From: Alicyclobacillus tolerans
GTDB taxonomy: Bacteria > Bacillota > Bacilli > Alicyclobacillales > Alicyclobacillaceae
Reading direction: 5' to 3'
DNA: 34,363 nucleotides
Assembly: GCF_900142255.1 (NCBI RefSeq)
Contig: NZ_FRAF01000028.1
Span: forward strand, 1-34,363
A model generated the notes under the pieces. That model did not search any database, was not told the origin of the DNA, and saw only the letters and a list, made by a program, of their open reading frames with translations. A program made the position numbers and the translations under genes. Positions 7,262 through 13,835 of this stretch are shown piece by piece. Numbering within the stretch: position 1 is the first letter of the stretch; the number at the start of each line of letters is the position of its first letter.

Positions 7262-7378
7262 AAAAACCACCCCTAGTTTCGATTGTTTACCTGTATAGAC
7301 GTACCCGCTACACATTTTGTGACAAGAGCATTTTCCATCCGCACGGTATATCTTCGTGACTGCAGAGCGTGTTCTGTC
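7190..7378. repeat. Constant block B, copy 3 (right side lost)
   Basis: Near-identical to the left parts of 1632-2031 and 4180-4581, ending after GTTCTGTC, just inside the divergent leader. The small plus-strand gene is absent here and an exonuclease gene begins instead. This is the right boundary of the array as seen in this window. Confidence 0.85.
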
Positions 7379-7441
7379 GGTTACAGGCTTGTTCCAACGT
7401 CCTATTTTGGTTACAATCTCCAAAAACGGAAGAGAACCTAC

Positions 7442-7891
7442 ATGCGTATACAGGATACACGCTTTGTGGTGCTGGATACAGAGACGACAGGTCTAGACCC
7501 AACCATCCATCGGATTGTGGACATTTCACTGGTCGAGGTGAGCAAAAACGGCATTCGCCCACTCTATCAGACGCTTGTCAATCCCCAACAAACGATACCG
7601 CCGGAAGCTTCGGAAGTGCATCACATCACCAATCGACAGGTCAAAGACAAACCCACATGGGAAGAAGTGTGGCCAACCATTCTGACGCATATCCAGGACG
7701 CTGTACGGGTGGCCCATAATGCCAAGTTTGATCGGTCTTTCTTGCCGGAAACCCATCGTCCGTGGATCTGTTCCTACCGTTTAGCTCGTCATTTGTGGCC
7801 AGAAGCACAGAAACACACCAATCCATACCTGCGTTCTTGGCTTGGTCTTGAACTCGACGCGGATATGGCACATAGCGCAGCGGATTGGTAA
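7442..7891 (+). CDS. DnaQ-like (DEDDh) 3'-5' exonuclease, probably truncated
   Basis: A 149-residue product from ATG 7442, with GGAAGAG upstream; the longer frame back to 7283 lies in constant block B. Motifs of DnaQ-family exonucleases are present: ExoI VVLDTETTGL (about residues 8-17), ExoII VAHNAKFDRSFL, and the start of ExoIII at AHSAADW. The protein stops at TAA 7889 directly after that motif, lacking the usual final helix. The same frame continues after the stop as EDVLVYSL…ALEMNLRY to TGA 7969. Removing the 9 bases GATTGGTAA would restore HSAAEDVLV, a canonical H-x4-D. A small insertion or nonsense change is therefore likely, and activity is doubtful. Confidence 0.75.
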   Translation: MRIQDTRFVVLDTETTGLDPTIHRIVDISLVEVSKNGIRPLYQTLVNPQQTIPPEASEVHHITNRQVKDKPTWEEVWPTILTHIQDAVRVAHNAKFDRSFLPETHRPWICSYRLARHLWPEAQKHTNPYLRSWLGLELDADMAHSAADW

Positions 7892-8027
7892 GAAGATGTT
7901 CTTGTGTACTCGCTCGATCGTACGTTCGCACTCGAAATGAATTTGAGGTATATGACCTTCCTTTTGTGACAAAAGGTTGAAAATTGTCGGAATTTGTAGG
8001 AAGATAAGGTAGGAAGAAATTTCAGAA

Positions 8028-8114
8028 ATGCGTATCAAAGCATACCAATGGAAACATTGGGACGCAAAGCTACGGGTCTAAGGGTATGTGCCTAGGATCG
8101 CCGGGTTGCCGCAT
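8028..8114 (+). promoter_or_regulatory. Cyclic-di-GMP-I (GEMM) riboswitch
   Basis: The sequence matches the GEMM-I aptamer. The closing stem is ATGCG (8028) with CGCAT (8110-8114). A hairpin CCAATG-GAAA-CATTGG (8045-8060) carries the GNRA tetraloop. It is followed by the hallmark GGGACGCAAAGC, then CGGGTCTAAGG, and the second arm CCTAGGATCGCCGGGTTGCCG region (the tetraloop-receptor side). It lies 75 bases upstream of the start of an EAL-domain gene, so it is expected to sense c-di-GMP and control the enzyme that degrades it. Confidence 0.9.
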
Positions 8115-8128
8115 AGGGCGAGAAGAAC

Positions 8129-8179
8129 GAGGGGGCCATCCGTAGGAAACGGGTGGCCCTCAAACGATAGAGGGGTGGG
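8129..8179 (+). promoter_or_regulatory. Putative riboswitch expression platform at the ribosome-binding site
   Basis: After the aptamer, GGGCCATCCGT (within 8129-8143) can pair with ACGGGTGGCCC (8149-8159). The 3' end of that arm, CCCTC (8157-8161), can alternatively pair with GAGGG (8170-8174), which is the Shine-Dalgarno site AGGGGTGGG for ATG 8190. The two pairings are mutually exclusive and no U-run follows, so control would be at translation rather than termination. This is a fold drawn by eye. Confidence 0.4.
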
Positions 8180-8189
8180 TAAGATACAC

Positions 8190-9068
8190 ATGGTACAAGA
8201 TTCACACATCAAAAATGGTAAAATATCCCTCGGGGGGGGGGGGGGGGGGTATAAACTGTCTAATCGACCAAATATACCCACTTCCGTTTTGCAAAGTATC
8301 TTATCCAGTATTCAAAGAGGACAACTAGATGTGGTGTTTCAACCTATCGTTCATCATCGCAAAGAGCACTTTTTTGCGTATGAATCGTTAAGTCGCCCTC
8401 AATGCGAGGGGAAGGGGATACCGCCGGATGTATGGTTTCAGGCTGCCTATGAATATCAACTATCTACTGAAATCGACCGGCTAGCCTTATCAATGAGCTT
8501 GAAGAAACGTTTGGAGTTGCCAGCAAAATGGCAATCTAAACCGATTTTTGTCAATGTTAGTCCCCATAGTCTGACGGAGCGTGCCTATTTGGAGGAATTA
8601 GAACATCTGTTGCAAGAGAGTCATTGCCCGCCCAGCCAACTTATCTTTGAAATGATTGAATACATAGCTTATGATCCGAAAACCCTATTCGAGATGTTAC
8701 GACCCTTACGTTCTCTAGGCGTTCGAATTGCTTTAGATGATATGGGGGTCGGACATGCCAATTTGTCTACCTTGGTGATATTGGAACCCGATTTCATCAA
8801 AATAGATCGTTCACTCATTCAAAACATTCATCTTTCAGATAGAAAACAGCGGTTACTATCTCATCTATTGTGTTACATGGATTCCGGAGAACAAGTGATT
8901 GCCGAGGGCGTAGAAAAGATAGAGGAGGTACAAATCACTCAACAACTGGGCATCGATTTAAGTCAAGGATACTACTGGGCACGACCTATGGCTGTGGAAG
9001 ATTGGGCGATGATGACTCCCTCAACCTTTCTGAATACTTCCTATTCGATTGGAGGGCAGGTCAACTGA
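8190..9068 (+). CDS. EAL-domain cyclic-di-GMP phosphodiesterase with poly-glycine tract
   Basis: A 292-residue protein. The start is ATG 8190 with AGGGGTGGG upstream; the earlier in-frame GTG at 8088 is inside the riboswitch. Residues 15-20 are six Gly encoded by 18 G. The EAL domain spans about residues 31-275. The active-site set appears complete: E of YESLSRP (EAL variant ESL), N of FVNVSP, E of LIFEMIE, DD of IALDDMGVG, K of FIKIDRS, E of VIAEGVE and Q of SQGYYWARP. It should hydrolyse c-di-GMP in the cytoplasm, giving feedback with the riboswitch upstream. No sensory domain or membrane segment is seen. Expression probably depends on the G-tract length. Confidence 0.85.
   Translation: MVQDSHIKNGKISLGGGGGGYKLSNRPNIPTSVLQSILSSIQRGQLDVVFQPIVHHRKEHFFAYESLSRPQCEGKGIPPDVWFQAAYEYQLSTEIDRLALSMSLKKRLELPAKWQSKPIFVNVSPHSLTERAYLEELEHLLQESHCPPSQLIFEMIEYIAYDPKTLFEMLRPLRSLGVRIALDDMGVGHANLSTLVILEPDFIKIDRSLIQNIHLSDRKQRLLSHLLCYMDSGEQVIAEGVEKIEEVQITQQLGIDLSQGYYWARPMAVEDWAMMTPSTFLNTSYSIGGQVN
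8232..8249 (+). repeat. 18-G homopolymer in coding sequence (candidate phase-variation tract)
   Basis: Eighteen consecutive G occur in the 5' coding part of the EAL gene, exactly in frame as six GGG codons. With 19 or 16 G the next codons become GTA TAA and translation stops at once. With 17 G the frame runs to a TAG about 27 codons later. Only lengths differing by 3 keep the EAL domain. Confidence 0.9.
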
Positions 9069-9172
9069 ACCGAATCTAGGTAAATTAGATGGATTCGTTT
9101 TCAAATTCGTGTGTTTGTCCGGTTCCATGAAGACTCGTTTAGCATGTTTTAATGCTAAAGGAGGGTTGAAAA

Positions 9173-9283
9173 ATGCTCGATGGACTGACACGCTGGGCTA
9201 TTGTATTTTTGATTATCTTTGTATTGTTCTTTTTGCTGGTACCTACAGCCGTGACGACCTGTAAGACTGTACCTGTTGCCTGA
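9173..9283 (+). CDS. 36-residue single-pass membrane peptide
   Basis: ATG 9173 is preceded by AAAGGAGGG 5-6 bases upstream, a near-perfect ribosome-binding site. The product starts MLDGLTRWAIVFL and has one hydrophobic helix of about 17 residues followed by PTAVTTCKTVPVA. No family recognised. Small single-pass peptides of this size in spore formers are often membrane regulators or spore components, but nothing in the sequence decides this. It lies downstream of the EAL gene, after a 104-base gap, and could be co-transcribed. Confidence 0.6.
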   Translation: MLDGLTRWAIVFLIIFVLFFLLVPTAVTTCKTVPVA

Positions 9284-9300
9284 GGCTACACAAGTCATTC

Positions 9301-9329
9301 GCCACAGTCTGGGCTTTCTTGACTGTGGC
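9301..9329. terminator. Hairpin between convergent genes, probable terminator
   Basis: A 9-bp perfect stem, GCCACAGTC (9301-9309) with GACTGTGGC (9321-9329), has an 11-base loop. It lies between the stop of the 36-residue gene and the stop of the AbrB-like gene on the other strand. Neither side has a proper U-run, so termination efficiency is uncertain. Confidence 0.5.
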
Positions 9330-9338
9330 TCATTCAAG

Positions 9339-9602
9339 TTAGTATTTGATATACTGCTGTAATTGCTGCGTACAATGACGACAGACTTGCTGCTCGTGAA
9401 ACCATAGAAGATCTTCTGTATTCTTACAAAAAATACATCCCGGTACATATTTCTGAAGAATCAAATTCTCCTCATCTAACAAAAATTCAAGTTCATCTCC
9501 GCACTCTATGCCTAAACTCATTCGTAACTCTTTGGGAATGACGATTCTTCCTAATTCATCGACTCTCTTGGTCATTCCTGTATCCAGTATGTCTTCCTGC
9601 AC
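9339..9602 (-). CDS. AbrB/SpoVT-family regulator with CxxC pairs
   Basis: An 87-residue transcription regulator. GTG 9602 is chosen because AGAGGGGG lies 7 bases upstream and it aligns the N-terminus with AbrB (DTGMTKRVDELGRIVIPKEL). Residues ~9-53 are the swapped-hairpin DNA-binding domain, with LGIECGDELEFLLDEENLILQKY. The C-terminal part has two CxxC motifs (GCIFCKN and VCRHC), a likely zinc site, as in some clostridial and Bacillota AbrB relatives. Proteins of this type repress transition-state and biofilm genes. Its targets here are unknown, but divergence from the methyltransferase gene suggests local control. Confidence 0.85.
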   Translation of the reverse strand: MQEDILDTGMTKRVDELGRIVIPKELRMSLGIECGDELEFLLDEENLILQKYVPGCIFCKNTEDLLWFHEQQVCRHCTQQLQQYIKY

Positions 9603-9810
9603 ACAGGTTCCCCCTCTCATGGGAGTGGCCCACGCGCGGTGAAGCGTGAGCCCTACGGTGTCGAAAGGATGTGTTTCTATATTTATTCTGTGCTCCGAAT
9701 ATTGATTTTATTCCAACATACGCATTTCTATGGATAGGAATCCTTTTTCTTTCGAACATGATAAAATTGATAAAATGAGACAGCATTCGCACTAGAAAAG
9801 GAAGGTTCGT

Positions 9811-11298
9811 ATGACAGAAATTGTTGAAGAATTGCCCAGACTGGCTCCCATCATGAAAAAATTGTTACAGGAGCATATCTTGGTCGGCCCGACACTCACA
9901 CATGTTTCCGTTGCAACAATAACTTCGCATCATCAACAGTTAATTCATCAAGAGGCTCGGCGGTTAGTCCGACAATATTGGCCTGAGCACTGGTTTGCCC
10001 GTCCAGCCATTCAACCCTACTATCAGAAAGTCGTTGCCACCAATGCGATGATTGACGCGATCACCAGCACAGCTGCCTTTTATGCGCATTTACGTCTGGG
10101 TCAGTCCGGGCTCGAAGGTAGCATGATACTGGTAGCTTCGAAATTACTGGAAACGAGTATGAAGCGATATTCTCCTGAAACGGTGTTTGCTCTTGCATTT
10201 CTTGTCAATGCATATGATGACTATCAGGCAATTCAATATTATCAGCCTATGTTAGTTACAGATTTTGTGAGTGGTCAATATCATCGTCCCTGGGCTTCTT
10301 ATCCGTTGGAAGAAGAATGTAAACTCATCTTGGATTATGGTGTTGCAGAATGGGTATCTTCATCGGATCGTTTATCCATTCGTTTAACAAAAAAAGGAGA
10401 AGACCATCTCAAGGAATTTCAAGCTTTTCTACAGGAAACCGGTTTCCTTGAAAAGCGTGCTGCACTCAATCGGTTTGCCGGTTTTGGTCAAATGGAAGAT
10501 TATGATGAGATCATGAATCGTCTTTCCAATGCGAAGGAATTACGTGCCGCACTTTTGAAAAATGCTCGCTTGCAACCGAATATGCACGTATTGGAGCTTG
10601 GCTGTGGAACAGGCATGCTCACTTTGGATGCCGGACTTTACAAAAAAGTAGGTTTGTTTGGGCAAATCACGGCGATTGACCCCTCGCTGGGTATGCTGAA
10701 TCGAGCGATGAAGAAGCCCTATTCGGGCGCTTCTGTAAAATTCTTGCAGGCGACAGCCGAGGAATTACCCTTTGAAAGTAATACTTTTGACGCAGCGGTA
10801 GGTTTTCTCTTTCTGCATTTTACAGATATCCCTCAAGCTTTACGAGAAATTCATCGTGTATGTAAACCAGGAGCGTGGTTGACCACCATATATGGTCTCC
10901 AATTTCCACAAACCGAACCCTTTTTAGAAGAGTGGTTAGCTCCCATCTTTCAACAATCACGATCAATGTCGAAGGATTCAGTGGATCGTATGCCGAAGGA
11001 GGATACTATTCGGAATATTCTCTCTACATTGGAATGTACTTACGAAGAGGTCACTTTGGAACCTGTTGAAATCCTGGGGAAGACCTATGAGATTGACCAA
11101 ATCATTCGGTTTTGGTTTCAAGCTGGCAACTTTTTTGAGCCGTTCATGAGAAATTTGCCTTGGAAAGCTCAACAAGATCTCATTCAACAGCTTACCGAGC
11201 GAGGATATCGTATCCGAGAAAAATACGGAGAGGAAGGTATGATTCAACATCACCCGGGCCAGTTTTTGCAAGCACGTGTCATCAAATCCACTTGTTGA
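9811..11298 (+). CDS. SAM-dependent class I methyltransferase with unknown N-terminal domain
   Basis: A 495-residue protein; ATG 9811 has AAAAGGAAGG upstream. Residues ~240-400 form a class I methyltransferase: motif I HVLELGCGTGMLTL, acidic residue in ITAIDPSLGML, TAEELPFESNTFDAAVGFLFLHF, and VCKPGAWLTT. The best match is to the UbiE/Methyltransf_11 group, which methylates small molecules. The N-terminal ~230 residues are largely helical, with no family recognised, and may bind the substrate. The 94 C-terminal residues are also unassigned. A small CxxC protein gene follows after 13 bases. The substrate cannot be inferred. Confidence 0.75.
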   Translation: MTEIVEELPRLAPIMKKLLQEHILVGPTLTHVSVATITSHHQQLIHQEARRLVRQYWPEHWFARPAIQPYYQKVVATNAMIDAITSTAAFYAHLRLGQSGLEGSMILVASKLLETSMKRYSPETVFALAFLVNAYDDYQAIQYYQPMLVTDFVSGQYHRPWASYPLEEECKLILDYGVAEWVSSSDRLSIRLTKKGEDHLKEFQAFLQETGFLEKRAALNRFAGFGQMEDYDEIMNRLSNAKELRAALLKNARLQPNMHVLELGCGTGMLTLDAGLYKKVGLFGQITAIDPSLGMLNRAMKKPYSGASVKFLQATAEELPFESNTFDAAVGFLFLHFTDIPQALREIHRVCKPGAWLTTIYGLQFPQTEPFLEEWLAPIFQQSRSMSKDSVDRMPKEDTIRNILSTLECTYEEVTLEPVEILGKTYEIDQIIRFWFQAGNFFEPFMRNLPWKAQQDLIQQLTERGYRIREKYGEEGMIQHHPGQFLQARVIKSTC

Positions 11299-11311
11299 AG
11301 GATGGTGTCTG

Positions 11312-11494
11312 ATGAAATCGTTTTACTGCATTTACTGCCAGGATCTTTGTTCAATCGAAAAAAATATACGTATTTTTCATACCGGATTTATTCGCGTTGA
11401 ACAGGTAGACTATGCCATGGGGATTTGCTGGGATCATAGGTTGGATGAAGCCAAAGAGGAGAAATTTCCCACAACTGAGCCCTTAGGGGACTAG
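11312..11494 (+). CDS. Small cysteine-containing protein (possible zinc knuckle)
   Basis: A 60-residue protein starting at ATG 11312, with GAAGGATGG upstream; the longer frame from 11276 overlaps the methyltransferase. It begins MKSFYCIYCQDLC, a CxxC plus a further Cys, with another Cys in GICWDH. It could therefore bind a metal through three or four Cys. The rest is charged and ends in EPLGD. It is probably in one operon with the methyltransferase. No family recognised. Confidence 0.55.
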   Translation: MKSFYCIYCQDLCSIEKNIRIFHTGFIRVEQVDYAMGICWDHRLDEAKEEKFPTTEPLGD

Positions 11495-11511
11495 AAGTTC
11501 TATAGCACTTG

Positions 11512-11576
11512 AAAAGGCGAAGATTTGAAGGGAAATGCGGATTCCCTTGATTGGAAGAAGAACTATCGCCTTTTTT
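11512..11576. terminator. Bidirectional terminator between convergent operons
   Basis: The outer stem AAAAGGCGA (11512-11520) pairs with TCGCCTTTT (11566-11574), with T continuing to 11576. It encloses an inner hairpin AAGGGAA (11528-11534) / TTCCCTT (11542-11548). On the opposite strand the same stem ends in TTTT, so it can serve both the methyltransferase operon and gerAB. Its right arm overlaps the last codons of gerAB. Confidence 0.75.
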
Positions 11577-12645
11577 GGTGCTTTTCCCGATTCTGTGGGG
11601 AATACCGTTGAAAACAGAGGAAGAAAGCTACCAGAATTACGAGAAAGACGGAACTACCAATATATCCTATCAGGCAGGCTTCGATGGTCGTAAAAGAACG
11701 ACTGAGAATAAAAGTAGTGACCGTAAGCAGAGGAAGGAAAAAGATAAGAATATAGGTTTGGTGCTTTTCCGAATCCCAAAAAGTTTCCATCGCAAATCCC
11801 AGAGAGATGGCTATCCGCATCAATGTACCCATGGCGGCAAGTCCGAGTCCATACGTGTCAAATCGATCAATGAGGATGAGATCCATAGATCGGAGGGTTT
11901 CTTCTGTCGGAAACAAAAAAGTTTGAGCCCATTCTAAACCATAGATTGAGATAACTCCCATAGCAGGAGTAATCATCATAATGGCATTCAGGATGATACC
12001 GATAGCCCACCAACGATACAATAATTTTTCTGAAGGATGTTGATAGGGTAATTGAAAAAGGAGTGATAGACATTCGGTCCACATACAACAAGAGACCCCT
12101 AAGCCTATCCAAACGGGATGCCATCCGTGCTCGAGAAGAGGAAGCCACTCCAACCAATCTTTCGAATGATGATCGATCAGAGTGACAGACATTCCCGTCA
12201 GCATGGCCAATCCTGCTAAAAATGTGCCTGTCCAATAGATAGCTTGTTGACCCCTCGATAAACTATAGGCAACGATCAACATTAAAAAGATGACCAAGAT
12301 TAGTGTAGGCGTATTCGGTAAAAAATTAATTTTCACAAAAGAAATAAACAGGGCAGATGAGAGGATAGCAAGTGCGACATTATACAGTAAAAAGTAACCT
12401 TTAAAAATAGTGAGTAAAGGTTTGGGAAAATGATTTGCAGATTCCCATAAAGATTTTCCTTGACGTAAAACGACGATATGTACGCTCCATCGGGCTAAAC
12501 CTAAAAAAAGAAGACTTCCTAAAAGAATACTGATCCAAATGTCACGGCCAGCCGCCTGGAGTATGGGAGCCACCATAAATAAATGTCCCATGACGGGAAG
12601 AGTAATAAGAGATAATAACATAGCCTCAAACGGTCGAATGGCCAA
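11563..12645 (-). CDS. gerAB: Spore germination permease, GerAB family
   Basis: A 360-residue polytopic membrane protein of the GerAB/amino-acid permease family, the ligand-binding inner-membrane subunit of a germinant receptor. The start is TTG 12645, with AAAGGAAG upstream, just after the gerAC stop at 12669. This gives the normal family length, whereas the open frame to 12786 would overlap gerAC by 118 bases. About ten hydrophobic segments are visible, beginning FEAMLLSLITLPVMGHLF. It is the third gene of an AA-AC-AB operon. The nutrient sensed cannot be read from sequence. Confidence 0.85.
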   Translation of the reverse strand: MAIRPFEAMLLSLITLPVMGHLFMVAPILQAAGRDIWISILLGSLLFLGLARWSVHIVVLRQGKSLWESANHFPKPLLTIFKGYFLLYNVALAILSSALFISFVKINFLPNTPTLILVIFLMLIVAYSLSRGQQAIYWTGTFLAGLAMLTGMSVTLIDHHSKDWLEWLPLLEHGWHPVWIGLGVSCCMWTECLSLLFQLPYQHPSEKLLYRWWAIGIILNAIMMITPAMGVISIYGLEWAQTFLFPTEETLRSMDLILIDRFDTYGLGLAAMGTLMRIAISLGFAMETFWDSEKHQTYILIFFLPLLTVTTFILSRSFTTIEACLIGYIGSSVFLVILVAFFLCFQRYSPQNREKHQKRR

Positions 12646-12668
12646 CAGGGTATACTTCCTTTCTGGAT

Positions 12669-13835
12669 TTAATAGGGGAGTTTGAGCCAACGAATTAACC
12701 CGGGATGCATAATGGTTACTACGGGGTGAACATGAATATCTGCTTTTTGAAACACTTCGTTCCAATGAGATGCGTATTGACGCCACACACCAGGTTGTTT
12801 TCGATAGACCATAAGCCCAACACCCAGTGCATCAGTCTGGTCTTTCTGTTGTAATTTTTGCAGAGTTTGCTGGCAAATTTGTTGAACCGTTTGGTTAGCT
12901 TTTTCTTCGAGCTGATGAAGATGTTGGGGATTCCAACTGTCTCCTTCCTCTCCATCTTGTGCCAGTGTTCCTCGCAATCGAAGAGTATATTCTACGTGAA
13001 GCTGACCGTTAGAAAATTGAAAATGTTTCTCCACTTTTTCGCGGGTGATTTCAACGACACTTCTTTGATGCGACTCTCCGATTTCTAAACTTCCCCCTTT
13101 TTCTTGACCGAGCAACCATATGAGACCTTGCGTTTCCGTGGTATTGAGTTCATCGACCATATGATTTTTTTGGATGAGTGCAGTTCCTTCGTATTCCACG
13201 GTCATTGGCTTTTTCTTGGCATGTAAATGGAGCATAGGCAAAAGGCTACAATATGGAGGTTCATGGAGAGCTTTCAAACATTGGATCAGATCAACGGTAG
13301 CATAATTCGATACAAATCGAATGTTTTCCATACCAAAGGATAACGGAAAAGATACTTCAGGTTCTAACCAGGTCGCGTTGGCCAAAATATCTTTGACAGG
13401 ATCATCGGTGACAAACACGTAAGCGCGAGAACGGGGTTGCTGATCTCGATACCAAATATCTAAAAACCAGTCTAAATCGTGCTTAGCCATAGATTGTGAG
13501 ATCACAACGGCTTTGGCATGAGTAAAAAGGAGGCGATGCTTGGTCTCACGAATCATGTTTCGTTCAATATCAAAAGCCGTCATACCGTCCCTCACAATGA
13601 GCGTGTGAAGACGACTTTCTCGGCTGCTCCCTCCTTGTTGCTGTGCCTCTGTTTCTTCAATAGAAAGCGGAATCAAATATAATCGCACTTGATGATTGTT
13701 GAGTTGTTCTGCCCCTACCGTAGAGACCATAGAGACATATTTGAGTTCTGTACCTTCTCCGCAGCCCGTGAGTCCGAGACATATCCCAAGGATGCTCAGG
13801 CAAGTGATCCATACGCTAGTCTTTCGACGATTCAT
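12669..13835 (-). CDS. gerAC: Spore germination lipoprotein, GerAC family
   Basis: A 388-residue predicted lipoprotein subunit of the germinant receptor. The start ATG 13835 overlaps the gerAA stop as ATGA, a classic coupling; the TTG at 13844 is rejected. The signal peptide is SVWITCLSILGICLGLTGCGEG, with lipidation at Cys. The family signatures are present: ELKYVSMVSTVGAE near the N-terminus, the THAKAVVISQSMAKHDLDWFLD region, and the C-terminal VYRKQPGVWRQYASHWNEVF helix followed by ADIHVHPVVTI. Length is typical of the family. It sits in the inner spore membrane facing the intermembrane side. Confidence 0.9.
   Translation of the reverse strand: MNRRKTSVWITCLSILGICLGLTGCGEGTELKYVSMVSTVGAEQLNNHQVRLYLIPLSIEETEAQQQGGSSRESRLHTLIVRDGMTAFDIERNMIRETKHRLLFTHAKAVVISQSMAKHDLDWFLDIWYRDQQPRSRAYVFVTDDPVKDILANATWLEPEVSFPLSFGMENIRFVSNYATVDLIQCLKALHEPPYCSLLPMLHLHAKKKPMTVEYEGTALIQKNHMVDELNTTETQGLIWLLGQEKGGSLEIGESHQRSVVEITREKVEKHFQFSNGQLHVEYTLRLRGTLAQDGEEGDSWNPQHLHQLEEKANQTVQQICQQTLQKLQQKDQTDALGVGLMVYRKQPGVWRQYASHWNEVFQKADIHVHPVVTIMHPGLIRWLKLPY

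Noticed and set aside
8088-8189. N-terminal extension of the EAL protein starting at GTG 8088
   Set aside because: It lies inside and just after the c-di-GMP riboswitch; ATG 8190 has a proper ribosome-binding site.
11551-11937. 128-codon plus-strand frame opposite gerAB
   Set aside because: Antisense shadow of a clear gerAB coding sequence, with low-complexity Lys/Glu content.
12646-12786. Upstream extension of gerAB into gerAC
   Set aside because: It overlaps gerAC by over 100 bases and exceeds the family length; TTG 12645 has a good ribosome-binding site.
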